Positions 25,164 to 33,907 of a stretch of 64,000 bases of DNA are shown in pieces. This DNA comes from Scandinavium manionii (GTDB lineage Bacteria > Pseudomonadota > Gammaproteobacteria > Enterobacterales > Enterobacteriaceae). Each line of letters opens with the position of its first letter. The stretch's first letter is position 1. The notes under the pieces are model-generated. The model was not told where the DNA came from. It worked only from the letters and a program-made list of their open reading frames with translations, and did not search any database. The stretch covers positions 434,001-498,000 of the forward strand of contig NZ_JALIGC010000039.1 in assembly GCF_024764775.1 (NCBI RefSeq), given 5' to 3'. A program made the position numbers and the translations under genes.

Positions 25164-26462
25164 TTAGTCGTGGACGCTGACGACCACGCCTTCACGGCGG
25201 GCGCGTTCGGCGGCAAAAACCATCAAATGGCTTTCGAGCGTTTCTTTCGGGCCGGAGAGGATTTGGCTGGCATCGTTGCTGCGAACGGCATCAATAAAGT
25301 GCGCCATCAGGTAATAGTCACCACCACCGTGTCCCCCCATCGCGCTGTTCAGCGCCGGGTCGGTATCGTCCACATCCTCGACGTCATAAACCGTTTCGCT
25401 GTCATCAACAAACGAAGTAATGCGGATATACCGCCCGTCGCCTTCGAGCTGACCATGGCTGCCAAACAGTTGCGTTTTACGATCTTCGTGGCGGGTAAAG
25501 GCGGTCATCGTAAAGGAGGCGGTTTTGCCGCCGGCAAACTGAATATTGACCACCTGATGATCGACAACGTTGTTGTCACAACGATAAACACAGCGGCCAT
25601 AAGGCCCGTCACGCAAGGCTGCCGTCAGCGTTTGTTGGTTGACCTCCGGGGTCAGCACGCGCAGGAAACCGGGTGTCGATTTATGCTGCTCACCCAGATA
25701 GATTTTTTTCGCAGAATACGGGCAGGTGGCTTCCACCGCGCAGTCGAGGCAGCGCTCAGCCGCACCCGACGGCTGATTTTCAGCACGGAAATGGCGTAGC
25801 CCGCCGAATGAACTGACCTGTTCGCAAGAGGTGTCCATGATGTAGCGGATCCAGTCGATATCATGACAGGACTTTTGCAACAGCATTGAGGCGGAAAGGT
25901 TGTCGTTTCGCCAGTTACCTCGCACAAAAGAGTGGGCTTGATGCCAGTAACCGACCGGTTCGAGGTGCTGCATGCTGATGACGTCGCCAATCACGTTGTC
26001 GCGAAGCAGTTGCTTGAGTTTTTGGGTGTAGCGGGTATAACGCAAAACATGGCCGACGGAAAAAATGACGCCAGCACGCTCTACCGCAGCAACGATGGCT
26101 TCGCATTCCCGGCTGTCAGGCGAAAGGGGTTTCTCCAGCAGCATGTGGTAACCCTGTTCGGCAAACGCCAGTGCCGGTTCCAGGTGGAGATTGTCCTGGG
26201 TGCAGATAAGCACTGCATCGGCCAGTTTTTCTGTGGCGGCAGCTTCACGCCAGTCATGAAAGACATTGGCAGCGGTAATATTATGCTGGGCGACAAATTG
26301 CTGGCGGTAGGCTTCGCGGGGTTCTGCCACCGCGACAACGCGCATCAGTTCAGGGTGGGCGAGGGCGTAGCGCGAATAAATTTCACCGCGCGCACCTGCG
26401 CCGACGACCAGCACTGTGACGGGTTGATGACGACCACTCTTGTTTACAGACTCGAATGACAT
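25164..26462 (-). CDS. Gfo/Idh/MocA-family NAD(P)-dependent enzyme with a cysteine cluster
   Basis: Protein of 432 residues. N-terminal Rossmann motif VLVVGAGARGEIYSRYA, the conserved EKPLS (near residue 115), and HVLRYTRYTQ. Unusual is an inserted cysteine set: C-x2-C-x5-C in CLDCAVEATC (about residues 236-245) followed by RCVYRC near 291, which looks like a metal site. The family oxidises sugars or uses NAD in a redox-assisted glycoside cleavage (as GH109 enzymes do). A good GGAG precedes MSFESV. It sits between the ABC ATPase and the ROK kinase, so it probably acts on the imported sugar; the reaction is unknown. Confidence 0.85.
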   Translation of the reverse strand: MSFESVNKSGRHQPVTVLVVGAGARGEIYSRYALAHPELMRVVAVAEPREAYRQQFVAQHNITAANVFHDWREAAATEKLADAVLICTQDNLHLEPALAFAEQGYHMLLEKPLSPDSRECEAIVAAVERAGVIFSVGHVLRYTRYTQKLKQLLRDNVIGDVISMQHLEPVGYWHQAHSFVRGNWRNDNLSASMLLQKSCHDIDWIRYIMDTSCEQVSSFGGLRHFRAENQPSGAAERCLDCAVEATCPYSAKKIYLGEQHKSTPGFLRVLTPEVNQQTLTAALRDGPYGRCVYRCDNNVVDHQVVNIQFAGGKTASFTMTAFTRHEDRKTQLFGSHGQLEGDGRYIRITSFVDDSETVYDVEDVDDTDPALNSAMGGHGGGDYYLMAHFIDAVRSNDASQILSGPKETLESHLMVFAAERARREGVVVSVHD

Positions 26463-26499
26463 TGTGATTCTCCACATTGCGCAAAGCAGGTATACGGCC

Positions 26500-27621
26500 T
26501 TAATGGCGTTGTTTTAAGTTCAGCCCTGTCTCTTTATCGAACAGGTGCGAGTGATGCAGATCGAAACTGAGCCAGATCTTCTCGCCGGGCAGTGGTTCCC
26601 AGTCGTGACAGGTGGCAACCCGGGTGATGAAGCGGGAACCACCGATATCGCAGTGCAGCAGATCTTCGTTACCCATGCGTTCCACGGTTTTGATGGTCGC
26701 CTGGGCGGCATTCTCTTCAGGACCGGCAACAATGCGCAGATACTCTGGACGGATGCCGAGGCAGACAACGTCATGGCGGTAGCTGAGCATCTGTTGACTG
26801 AGTTCCGCGCTCAGATTCAGGGTGGCATCCTCACTCAGACGCAGGCTGACCACGTTGTGGTTATGCATAACGGGCAGATCGTGAAGGTTCATCGATGGGC
26901 TGCCAATAAACTCGGCGACAAATTTATTGGCGGGCTGGTGGTAAAGGTTAACCGGCTTATCAACCTGCATAATTTCACCCCGGTTGAGCACACAGATGCG
27001 GTCGCCCATGGTCATGGCTTCAACCTGATCGTGGGTGACATAAATCATGGTGGCGCCAACGCCTTCGCGCTTGAGCTGGTTATGCAAATCAATCAACTGG
27101 ACACGCATGGTCACGCGCAGTTTGGCGTCGAGGTTGGAGAGCGGTTCATCGAATAGAAAGACTTTGGGTTTACGCACAATCGCCCGGCCCACCGCCACGC
27201 GCTGACACTGTCCGCCGGACAGTTGCCCGGGTTTACGTTGCAGCAGGTTGGTTATCTCAAGTTTTTCAGCGGCTTCACGCACCCGACGGTCGATCTCTTG
27301 CTTACTGGCTTTGCCCATCAGGCTAAAGGCCATGTTTTTGTAGACGGTCATGTGCGGATACAGCGCGTAGTTTTGAAACACCATCGCGATACCGCGATCT
27401 TTTGGCATGGTGTCATTCACGCACTGGTTATGGATCATAATCTGGCCTTCGCTGACACTTTCCAGCCCGGCGATCATTCGCAGCAGGGTGGATTTGGCAC
27501 AGCCAGAAGGCCCGACGAAGACCATAAATTCACCTTCATGGATTTCAAGATCGATACCGTGCAAGGCTTTGAATCCATTGGGATACACTTTTTCCACGCT
27601 GTGCAGTTGTATTCCGGTCAT
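26500..27621 (-). CDS. Sugar ABC transporter ATPase (MalK/UgpC type)
   Basis: Cytoplasmic ATPase of 373 residues. Walker A GPSGCAKSTLLR (about residue 38), signature LSGGQCQRVAVGRAIVR, Walker B VFLFDEPLSNLD, switch His in VTHDQVEAMT, and a C-terminal MalK-like OB domain (VCLGIRPEYLRI). This ATPase type serves carbohydrate uptake class 1 (CUT1) importers, which take oligosaccharides. The start is set by GAGG 8 bases before MTGIQLH; the frame is open 9 codons earlier. It completes a full importer with the next three genes. The Walker A has Ala-Lys after Cys rather than the usual Gly-Lys, a tolerated variant. Confidence 0.93.
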   Translation of the reverse strand: MTGIQLHSVEKVYPNGFKALHGIDLEIHEGEFMVFVGPSGCAKSTLLRMIAGLESVSEGQIMIHNQCVNDTMPKDRGIAMVFQNYALYPHMTVYKNMAFSLMGKASKQEIDRRVREAAEKLEITNLLQRKPGQLSGGQCQRVAVGRAIVRKPKVFLFDEPLSNLDAKLRVTMRVQLIDLHNQLKREGVGATMIYVTHDQVEAMTMGDRICVLNRGEIMQVDKPVNLYHQPANKFVAEFIGSPSMNLHDLPVMHNHNVVSLRLSEDATLNLSAELSQQMLSYRHDVVCLGIRPEYLRIVAGPEENAAQATIKTVERMGNEDLLHCDIGGSRFITRVATCHDWEPLPGEKIWLSFDLHHSHLFDKETGLNLKQRH

Positions 27622-27652
27622 CACTTTTTCCTCAATGTTTAAGCTCACAGGA

Positions 27653-28531
27653 TTAACTCTTCACACCGACACCGGCGATGCCTTGAATGAAGTAGCGCTG
27701 GAAAACGATAAACAGCATTAGCATCGGAATAATGGCCATCAGCGCACCGGCCATGAGCATCGGATACTCCTCGCCAGCACGACTGGAGAGCGAAGCCAGC
27801 CCAACAGGCAGCGTCAGTTTGCTGCTGCTGGTGTTGACGATCAGCGGCCACATCAGGTTATTCCAGCTCCATAAGCCGTTGATAATGATGCAGGCGATAA
27901 TGCCGGGGCGGATCAGGGGCAGCATGATCCGCCAGAAAATGGTGAAGTGGTTGTACCCATCCATCAGCGCGGCTTCTTCCATTTCGCGGGGAACGGCCAT
28001 AAAGAACTGCCGCAGTAGGAAGGTGGCATAAATGCTGAAGATGCCTGGCAAAATTAACCCGGACAAAGTGTTGAGCAGGCCAAGTCTTTGTACCGCTAAA
28101 AATTGCGGGATCAAGAATGCCTGACCGGGCACCATCAGGATGGAGATGCAGAGCATGAACACGATATTGCGGCCACGAAAATGCAGTCGGGCGAAGCTAT
28201 ATGCCGCCATGGTGGCGATAACCATTTGTAACGTGACGGTAAAGAAAGTGGCGAAGATTGAATTCAGATAAAAAGTGGTGAAAGGGATCTCATGCAGAAT
28301 ACGCCCGTAAGCGGCAAAACCAGGATGGGCGGGCAATAACTGCAATGGGATCTGAATACTTTCAGCCTGGGTTTTTAGCGAGGTTATCAGCATCCAGACA
28401 AAGGGGGTCACTGAGGCAACGCCTGCCAGCAGCATAAACAGATACACCAGTGCTTTTTGGCTATCGATTTTCTTGCGCGGCCTCACCTGAGAGGGCGCGC
28501 GGAGGTCTGTTGTTGCGGAGTCAATTGTCAT
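27653..28531 (-). CDS. Sugar ABC transporter permease, MalG type
   Basis: Inner-membrane permease of 292 residues with six TM helices. The cytoplasmic EAA loop that contacts the ATPase is visible as EMEEAALMDGYNHFTIFWRIMLP (read E-E-A-A-x3-G). The C-terminus YFIQGIAGVGVK is typical of MalG-type CUT1 permeases. An AAGGA lies 7 bases before the ATG. It follows the MalF-type gene by 10 bp, in the usual order. Confidence 0.93.
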   Translation of the reverse strand: MTIDSATTDLRAPSQVRPRKKIDSQKALVYLFMLLAGVASVTPFVWMLITSLKTQAESIQIPLQLLPAHPGFAAYGRILHEIPFTTFYLNSIFATFFTVTLQMVIATMAAYSFARLHFRGRNIVFMLCISILMVPGQAFLIPQFLAVQRLGLLNTLSGLILPGIFSIYATFLLRQFFMAVPREMEEAALMDGYNHFTIFWRIMLPLIRPGIIACIIINGLWSWNNLMWPLIVNTSSSKLTLPVGLASLSSRAGEEYPMLMAGALMAIIPMLMLFIVFQRYFIQGIAGVGVKS

Positions 28532-28541
28532 CAGGAGTTCC

Positions 28542-29513
28542 TTACGCCACTTTCAGGCGTTTGCCGATGGCCATTTGCACGAGAGTTATCAGCATGGTGA
28601 CAATAAATAGCACCACGGTGATGGCGGAGGCATAGCCTTTCTGTTGCAGATAAAACGCATTTTTATAGAACAGATAAGTGACGGTCATGGTGTCGCTTTC
28701 TACCATCGAACGGTCAAACATCAGGAACACCACATCGAAAATTTGCAGCACTTCGATAAAGCTCATCACCGAAACAAAGAACAGCGTCGGCACCATCATC
28801 GGCAGCGTCAGGCAGAAAAAGCGGCGTAAGGTGCTGATACCGTCAATGTCTGCGGCTTCATAGAGAGAGCGGGGAATACTTTGTAATCCGGCCAGCAAAA
28901 TAATGATTTTCAACGCCAGTGAAGACCAGATAATGATGATGGAAACACTGATGCGGACAATATCCGGATCGGAGAGCCAGCCCACCGCCGAAACACCAAA
29001 GAAATGCAGCAAGTAATTGATAAGGCCGAAATCTTTGTTGAACAACCATTGCCAGACCATTGCGACCGCTGCAGGCATCGTCACCGCGGGCAAAAACAGC
29101 AGAGTACGAAACAGGGCTTTACCACGAATGTTTTGATTCAAGCCAATGGCCAGCAGCAGAGAGAGGGCCAGGCTGACAGGGACGCACACAACGACATAAA
29201 ACAGCGTATTGAAGACCGCTGCGTAAAAATCATCATCACTGAACAGGTCGAGATAATTATTGATGTCGAAGGTGCTCCAGTTCATGAACTGGTCAAGATC
29301 GGTAAAGCTGTAAAAAATATTTTGCACGAAAGGGATGAAATAAAACACCGCCAGCCCTGCCAGCAAAGGCAGCACCATAATCCATCCCCAGAACCGTTCG
29401 GCGCGCTCAAGGCGGGTGAGGGCCGGACGGGTTCGGGTTTTCGTTGGCAGGTTTACCTCGTCGGTATGGCTTTTATGCTTTACCGTAACGGGAACAGAAT
29501 CTGCAAGCGACAT
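28542..29513 (-). CDS. Sugar ABC transporter permease, MalF type
   Basis: Inner-membrane permease of 323 residues. After a cytoplasmic tail of about 50 residues come six TM helices; the EAA loop reads LYEAADIDGISTLRRFFCLTLP. GAGG precedes the chosen start MSLADSVPV; an ATG six codons earlier has no ribosome site. Partner of the MalG-type protein and the MalK-type ATPase. Confidence 0.92.
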   Translation of the reverse strand: MSLADSVPVTVKHKSHTDEVNLPTKTRTRPALTRLERAERFWGWIMVLPLLAGLAVFYFIPFVQNIFYSFTDLDQFMNWSTFDINNYLDLFSDDDFYAAVFNTLFYVVVCVPVSLALSLLLAIGLNQNIRGKALFRTLLFLPAVTMPAAVAMVWQWLFNKDFGLINYLLHFFGVSAVGWLSDPDIVRISVSIIIIWSSLALKIIILLAGLQSIPRSLYEAADIDGISTLRRFFCLTLPMMVPTLFFVSVMSFIEVLQIFDVVFLMFDRSMVESDTMTVTYLFYKNAFYLQQKGYASAITVVLFIVTMLITLVQMAIGKRLKVA

Positions 29514-29580
29514 AACGGAAGTCCTCTGCATAAGGAAATAATTCGCTCAGAGCCTGCCGGGCAGGCCTGAGCGAAAGCGA

Positions 29581-30861
29581 TTAATTTTCCATCACACGTG
29601 AGATTTTTTTCACCGACTTATCCATTTCCTTTTTGGCATCGGCCCCCATAAAGATTCGCTTCAGACTGGCTATCCACATGTTTTGCCATTTCGGGGTATT
29701 GGTGCCTGCGGTTGGATAGGCTTTAGTAAACTCAAGCGTCTCAACATAGGGACTCACATCGACATTTTTGATGTTGGCAGCCCAAGCTTTCGCCGCCGTC
29801 TTATTTGCCGGGATCACCGCTCTGGCGAGGATCTCCTGCGATGACTGCGAGCTCATAAACTGGATATAGCGCCAGGCTTCCGCTTTGTGCGTGCTTTTGG
29901 CCGACATGGCAAAACCAATACTGTGAGCCACGCCAGACTGGCGATCGATTTTCGGCATCAGTACCACGCCGATGTGAGCGTTGATAAGGTCATTGGCAGC
30001 AAAAGGTGCCGCCAGCCACGAACCGGCGTACGCCATGGCGGCGCGGTTGGACTGGAAAATGTTCTCGGTTTTGACTTCGCTCATTTGCTGTGCGGTCGGC
30101 AACTGGCCGGATTTCATCATTTCCTGAAGTTGCTGATAGACCCAAATGGATTTGTCGTTGGCAATATCCGTCGGTTTGCCATCGACAGGCACAACATTGT
30201 TCCCTTTCTGATAAAGCAGATTAAGGTAGCTGTCCTGTCCGTCATTGCTCAGGTCCATCACCAGCGGGAAGGCATCACTTTTCAATCCGGCTTTCAGTTG
30301 GCTGGCTTTTTCTTTCAGCTGATCCCAGGTCCAGTCGCTGGTTGGGTAGCTGACTTTGGCTTCATCAAACAATTTTTTATTATACCAGACGGCGATAGAG
30401 TCAACGTCACGGGGAATGGCCAGTTGCTGTCCATTATATTGATAGGCTTTTACAGAACTGGCGACGATATTATTCAGGTCAAGCTTGCTTTTGCTGATGT
30501 CATCGTTTAATGGCGCCAGCAGACCGTTTTTAGCGTACTGAATAAAGTACGGCATGTTGATCCAAAATATATCCGGAGAAACACCGCCAGCCGATGCTGC
30601 ATCTAATTTGACAAAATATTGTGCCGATGGTGTCAGCTCAATATCAATCTTAATATCAGGATTTTCTTTTTCGAAGTTTTTGGCAATTTCCTGTTCTGCT
30701 GCCAATTGGTTTTTATCCCAGACGGCGTAACGTAATGTCACCGGGTCTGCGGCATGTGCAGAGAGTGAAAACAGAGCCGGTAATACGATTGCTGAGGCTA
30801 TGATATGGCGGCGAAATGACGCCTGAGCAAAGAAAGAGGTGGTGCATTTTGTGCGTGGCAT
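29581..30861 (-). CDS. Sugar ABC transporter periplasmic substrate-binding protein
   Basis: Exported binding protein of 426 residues of the family 1 extracellular solute-binding type. Signal peptide with hydrophobic core IIASAIVLPALFSLS and probable cut after SAHA. The mature part begins ADPVTLRYAVWDKNQ, and has the family's NKKLFDEA and WTWDQL segments. It is the first gene of the operon SBP-permease-permease-ATPase-Gfo/Idh-ROK and would be expressed most. AAGGGG lies six bases before the chosen ATG; another ATG two codons upstream touches that site. CUT1 proteins bind oligosaccharides, which fits a cytoplasmic glycosidase downstream in the pathway. Confidence 0.92.
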   Translation of the reverse strand: MPRTKCTTSFFAQASFRRHIIASAIVLPALFSLSAHAADPVTLRYAVWDKNQLAAEQEIAKNFEKENPDIKIDIELTPSAQYFVKLDAASAGGVSPDIFWINMPYFIQYAKNGLLAPLNDDISKSKLDLNNIVASSVKAYQYNGQQLAIPRDVDSIAVWYNKKLFDEAKVSYPTSDWTWDQLKEKASQLKAGLKSDAFPLVMDLSNDGQDSYLNLLYQKGNNVVPVDGKPTDIANDKSIWVYQQLQEMMKSGQLPTAQQMSEVKTENIFQSNRAAMAYAGSWLAAPFAANDLINAHIGVVLMPKIDRQSGVAHSIGFAMSAKSTHKAEAWRYIQFMSSQSSQEILARAVIPANKTAAKAWAANIKNVDVSPYVETLEFTKAYPTAGTNTPKWQNMWIASLKRIFMGADAKKEMDKSVKKISRVMEN

Positions 30862-30867
30862 TGACAT

Positions 30868-31373
30868 CCCCTTGAGCGTTCGAAATTCAACATTTACGTA
30901 ACGTTTGAACGTTCTATCCCCTAATATTCAGTGTGTCAATCAGCCGCAAATGCTCTAAAATAGTGCGTTTGCCTTTCGATGTTGTTAAAATCGAAAGGAT
31001 TAAAGTGAAAGATTAGAGGTCTTTTTTGTTACCTTTTTATAACATTTAGTGGTGTTGCTGCCAGACGATGCGGACGATCAACTCCAGAGAGGATGGGTTA
31101 ACACACGAAAGGCTTTGCACTAATATGGGGAACATAAATGCTGTTGTTGTGCAGCCGGATAAATCTTTCATTTTTGTGATGTAAATAAACAAAAAAAGAT
31201 CACCTGATTACCACTCATCCTGCTGAATTGTGTCGACTGGACGCTATCAGGAATCATTCTTATTTGCCATGCGTCGCCACTTTCGGGAACCGGAGTTTAC
31301 AGGGTTGTTTATTTAAAGAAGAACTGGCAGGATGGATTTTCATTTTATTTGCCCCTCATACAGGTATTCCATC
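30868..31373. promoter_or_regulatory. Divergent control region between the ABC operon and the GH123-like gene
   Basis: About 460-500 bp without a gene, AT-rich. It must hold both divergent promoters. The palindrome CCTTTCGAT-N9-ATCGAAAGG lies at 30972-30998, with a further AAAGTGAAAG half-site at about 31002-31011. A CRP-like half-site TGTGA at 31175 has no matching second half. No RNA or small ORF is supported. Confidence 0.6.
30972..30998. promoter_or_regulatory. Candidate operator CTTTCG-N13-CGAAAG (copy 2), 9-bp arms
   Basis: Perfect inverted repeat CCTTTCGAT / ATCGAAAGG with 9-base spacer, about 110 bp upstream of the substrate-binding-protein start. Its core repeats copy 1 at 24045-24069 with equal spacing, tying both operons to one regulator. 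Confidence 0.65.
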
Positions 31374-33035
31374 ATGCACCTGTCCTTAATCTTTACACAT
31401 AGTCTGGAAAAAATATTCCATCAGCGTGAATTAAACGAAGGGCACGAAATTACCAGACTTTCATTATTGAAGAATGAAAGCCTGTCTTTTCAGTGTCGAT
31501 ATTTTTTGCAGCAGAATGATGATGAACCGCGCAGGCAATTACGCTATGAATTAACGGGTGAGCTTTCCTCTTTTATTTCTGTGCGTCAGGTGCAGCATGT
31601 TCCCAGCCTTTTTCCCTGTTACCGCGCTACCGACGACGATTATCTGACAACATCACCAGGTCTTTTTCCCGACCCTTTGCTACCGCTGCCGGATAAAACC
31701 TTTTTCGTGAACGGAGGGTATTCGGGCAGTTTATGGTTGACGGTGAATCCGCAAAACGAAAGTCTGCCTGCGGGCAAAAGTTCAGTGTGCTTACAGTTAT
31801 CGGATATTGTCAGCGGGGAAATATTGGGGAGCGTGACGCTTGAGATGGAGGTCGTGGCGAAGAGCTTACCGCCGCAAACCTTGCTGCACACAGAATGGCT
31901 GCATACCGATTGTCTGGCCGATGTTTATAACATTGAAGTCTTCAGCGAGAGCTGGTGGCTGGCAGTACGACATTATGTACGTTGCGCAGTGAACAACGGC
32001 GTGAACATGATGCTGACGCCTGTCTTCACCCCTCCACTTGATACCGCCATTGGCGGTGAGCGCACCACGGTGCAGCTGGTTGGCGTCACGCAAACGGAGA
32101 CGGGGCAGTATCAATTTGATTTTTCTGCCCTGCAACAGTGGGTGGCGCTGTGCCAGCAGGAGGGGATCACGACGTTTGAGATTTCTCACCTGTTTACTCA
32201 ATGGGGCGCGCATCATGCACCGAAAATCATGGTGTATAAAGGTGGGCAGAGTGTGCAGGCTTTTGGCTGGCAAACCGATGCGCATGGCCCGGAATATCGT
32301 GATTTTTTGCACGCTTTTTTACCCGCGCTCTGCGACTGGCTGCGTGCAAAGGGGCTGGGAAAGCATGCATGGTTCCATGTGTCTGATGAACCCAAAATAA
32401 CGGATATCGAGGCTTATCAGCGTGCCAGCGATCTGATTCGGCCATTGATTGGTGATTTTCCGGTTCTGGATGCCTTATCTGATTACGCATTTTATCAACA
32501 GGGGCTGGTGGAGAATCCGGTCACCGCCAGCGATTGTATTGAGCCATTCCTCTCTCATCAGGTGCCAGGATTATGGACTTATTATTGTTGCGTACAGAAA
32601 CGGGATGTTGCTAACCGCTTTTTTGCACAACCTTCATACCGTAATCGGATCCTCGGTGTTCAACTCTATCTTTACCGCATCACCGGCTTTCTGCACTGGG
32701 GATTTAATTTCTATAACAGTGGGCATTCGCTGGAGAAACTGAATCCGTATGCGGTGACCGATGGGCGAGGGGCATTTCCTTCGGGTGACCTGTTCGTGGT
32801 GTATCCTGGGAAAGATTTTCAGCCAGTAGAATCGTTGCGCCTGATGGTGTTGCGCGAAGCATTTCAGGATCTCCGCGCCTTGCAACTGCTGGAGTCACTG
32901 ACCCGTCGCGAACATGTGGAGCAGCTTATTACTCGACTCGCGGGAATGCAGATTACGTTTGCACGTTATCCGCGTAATGCGCAGTTCCTGCAAACCTTGC
33001 GTTATGAGGTCAATCAACAGATTGCAGGGGCCTGA
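31374..33035 (+). CDS. GH123/DUF4091-family glycosidase, probable beta-N-acetylgalactosaminidase
   Basis: Protein of 553 residues if MHLSLIFTHS is the start; an in-frame ATG 14 codons earlier (31332) is possible. No signal peptide is seen, so it should be cytoplasmic. The N-terminal 190 residues look beta-rich. The rest reads as the DUF4091 catalytic barrel now assigned to glycoside hydrolase family 123, with the adjacent Asp-Glu in WFHVSDEPK (about residues 338-339), the pair GH123 uses in substrate-assisted release of beta-linked GalNAc. It is divergent from a CUT1 importer and near AgaS/KbaYZ, which fits GalNAc release after import. Family assignment from memory, not a search. Confidence 0.7.
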   Translation: MHLSLIFTHSLEKIFHQRELNEGHEITRLSLLKNESLSFQCRYFLQQNDDEPRRQLRYELTGELSSFISVRQVQHVPSLFPCYRATDDDYLTTSPGLFPDPLLPLPDKTFFVNGGYSGSLWLTVNPQNESLPAGKSSVCLQLSDIVSGEILGSVTLEMEVVAKSLPPQTLLHTEWLHTDCLADVYNIEVFSESWWLAVRHYVRCAVNNGVNMMLTPVFTPPLDTAIGGERTTVQLVGVTQTETGQYQFDFSALQQWVALCQQEGITTFEISHLFTQWGAHHAPKIMVYKGGQSVQAFGWQTDAHGPEYRDFLHAFLPALCDWLRAKGLGKHAWFHVSDEPKITDIEAYQRASDLIRPLIGDFPVLDALSDYAFYQQGLVENPVTASDCIEPFLSHQVPGLWTYYCCVQKRDVANRFFAQPSYRNRILGVQLYLYRITGFLHWGFNFYNSGHSLEKLNPYAVTDGRGAFPSGDLFVVYPGKDFQPVESLRLMVLREAFQDLRALQLLESLTRREHVEQLITRLAGMQITFARYPRNAQFLQTLRYEVNQQIAGA

Positions 33036-33058
33036 TATCGGCAGATATTACGTTAACA

Positions 33059-33082
33059 CGGCAGGGCATTGCGGCCCTGCCG
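33059..33082. terminator. Strong hairpin between convergent genes
   Basis: CGGCAGGGC / GCCCTGCCG, perfect 9-bp stem with a six-base loop, between the glycosidase and the TetR gene. No long T-run follows, so termination strength is uncertain. Confidence 0.6.
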
Positions 33083-33096
33083 CTAATCCAATCCTG

Positions 33097-33714
33097 CTAT
33101 TGCATTCCGCTCAGCATAAACGCCGTTGAACGACGGGTATCGGCCCAGAACGTTTGTTTGTCCGGCTCCGACTGGGTACACAGGCGCAATAACTGCAGGT
33201 GGCCGTAGTCGTTGAGCATAAACGCGGCGTATTCGATGTCGAGAGTGGCACGCAGCAGCCCGGCCGAACAAAGATCGCCCAACAGTAAGGTCAGCTCCTG
33301 AACCAGCGCGTCGTTCACCCGTTTATAGGCTTCCGGCAGAGCGCTTTGATCCGGGCCGAGCAGCGGCAGCAGGGGCGGTAATATTTCACGCCACAACGCA
33401 GGCGGCATCACCTCAAAGGCATATTCAGTCAGCCGTCGCTGAAAATCACAGATGGCATCAAGCGGGTTAGCATACTGCGCGATACGTTCGCGGGCTTCGG
33501 CAATCGCGCGCCGGTCTGCGGCATGCAATTTTTCTAACAGTATCTCCTGCTTACTGCCGAAATAGGCGAATACCGTGGGTACTGAGACCGCCGCAGTACG
33601 GGCGATTTGCTCCATCGTCGTGGCCTGAAACCCCTGATGGGCAAACAGCGTGAGCGCCGACTGGCTAATGGTCCGACGCCGTAACGCTTTCTGTTGTTCC
33701 CGTAATCCACTCAC
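33097..33714 (-). CDS. TetR-family regulator
   Basis: Regulator of 205 residues. The N-terminal helix-turn-helix is typical (ALTLFAHQGFQATTMEQIAR, then VSVPTVFAYFGSKQEIL); the helical ligand domain follows. It is divergent from the amidohydrolase across 193 bp containing a perfect palindrome, so it most likely controls the amidohydrolase-transporter pair. Ligand unknown. Confidence 0.9.
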   Translation of the reverse strand: MSGLREQQKALRRRTISQSALTLFAHQGFQATTMEQIARTAAVSVPTVFAYFGSKQEILLEKLHAADRRAIAEARERIAQYANPLDAICDFQRRLTEYAFEVMPPALWREILPPLLPLLGPDQSALPEAYKRVNDALVQELTLLLGDLCSAGLLRATLDIEYAAFMLNDYGHLQLLRLCTQSEPDKQTFWADTRRSTAFMLSGMQ

Positions 33715-33798
33715 ACACCACCTCCGTTAGTTGACGCCCTGGCGTTCAGCATGGCCTGACTTGCATCGTATAAAAATTTTATTGACTAAAGCAATTTT

Positions 33799-33827
33799 AT
33801 TTACTTAATTTCTTTTAACAAGTAAAT
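33799..33827. promoter_or_regulatory. Candidate TetR operator, ATTTACTT-N13-AAGTAAAT
   Basis: Perfect 8-base inverted arms with a 13-base spacer in the TetR/amidohydrolase divergent region. ACTAAAG also occurs twice nearby (33785 and 33838). Confidence 0.55.
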
Positions 33828-33907
33828 TTCTTTACCCACTAAAGTTTTTAACAAAAACACAACAACGTGTTCCGATACTCCGTGAAGGAACGCCCTACAA
33901 CTTACCG

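Noticed and set aside
31171..31210. CRP site near TTTTTGTGATGTAAATAAAC
   Set aside because: Only the TGTGA half matches; the second half at the correct spacing does not read TCACA. Left as a weak possibility only.
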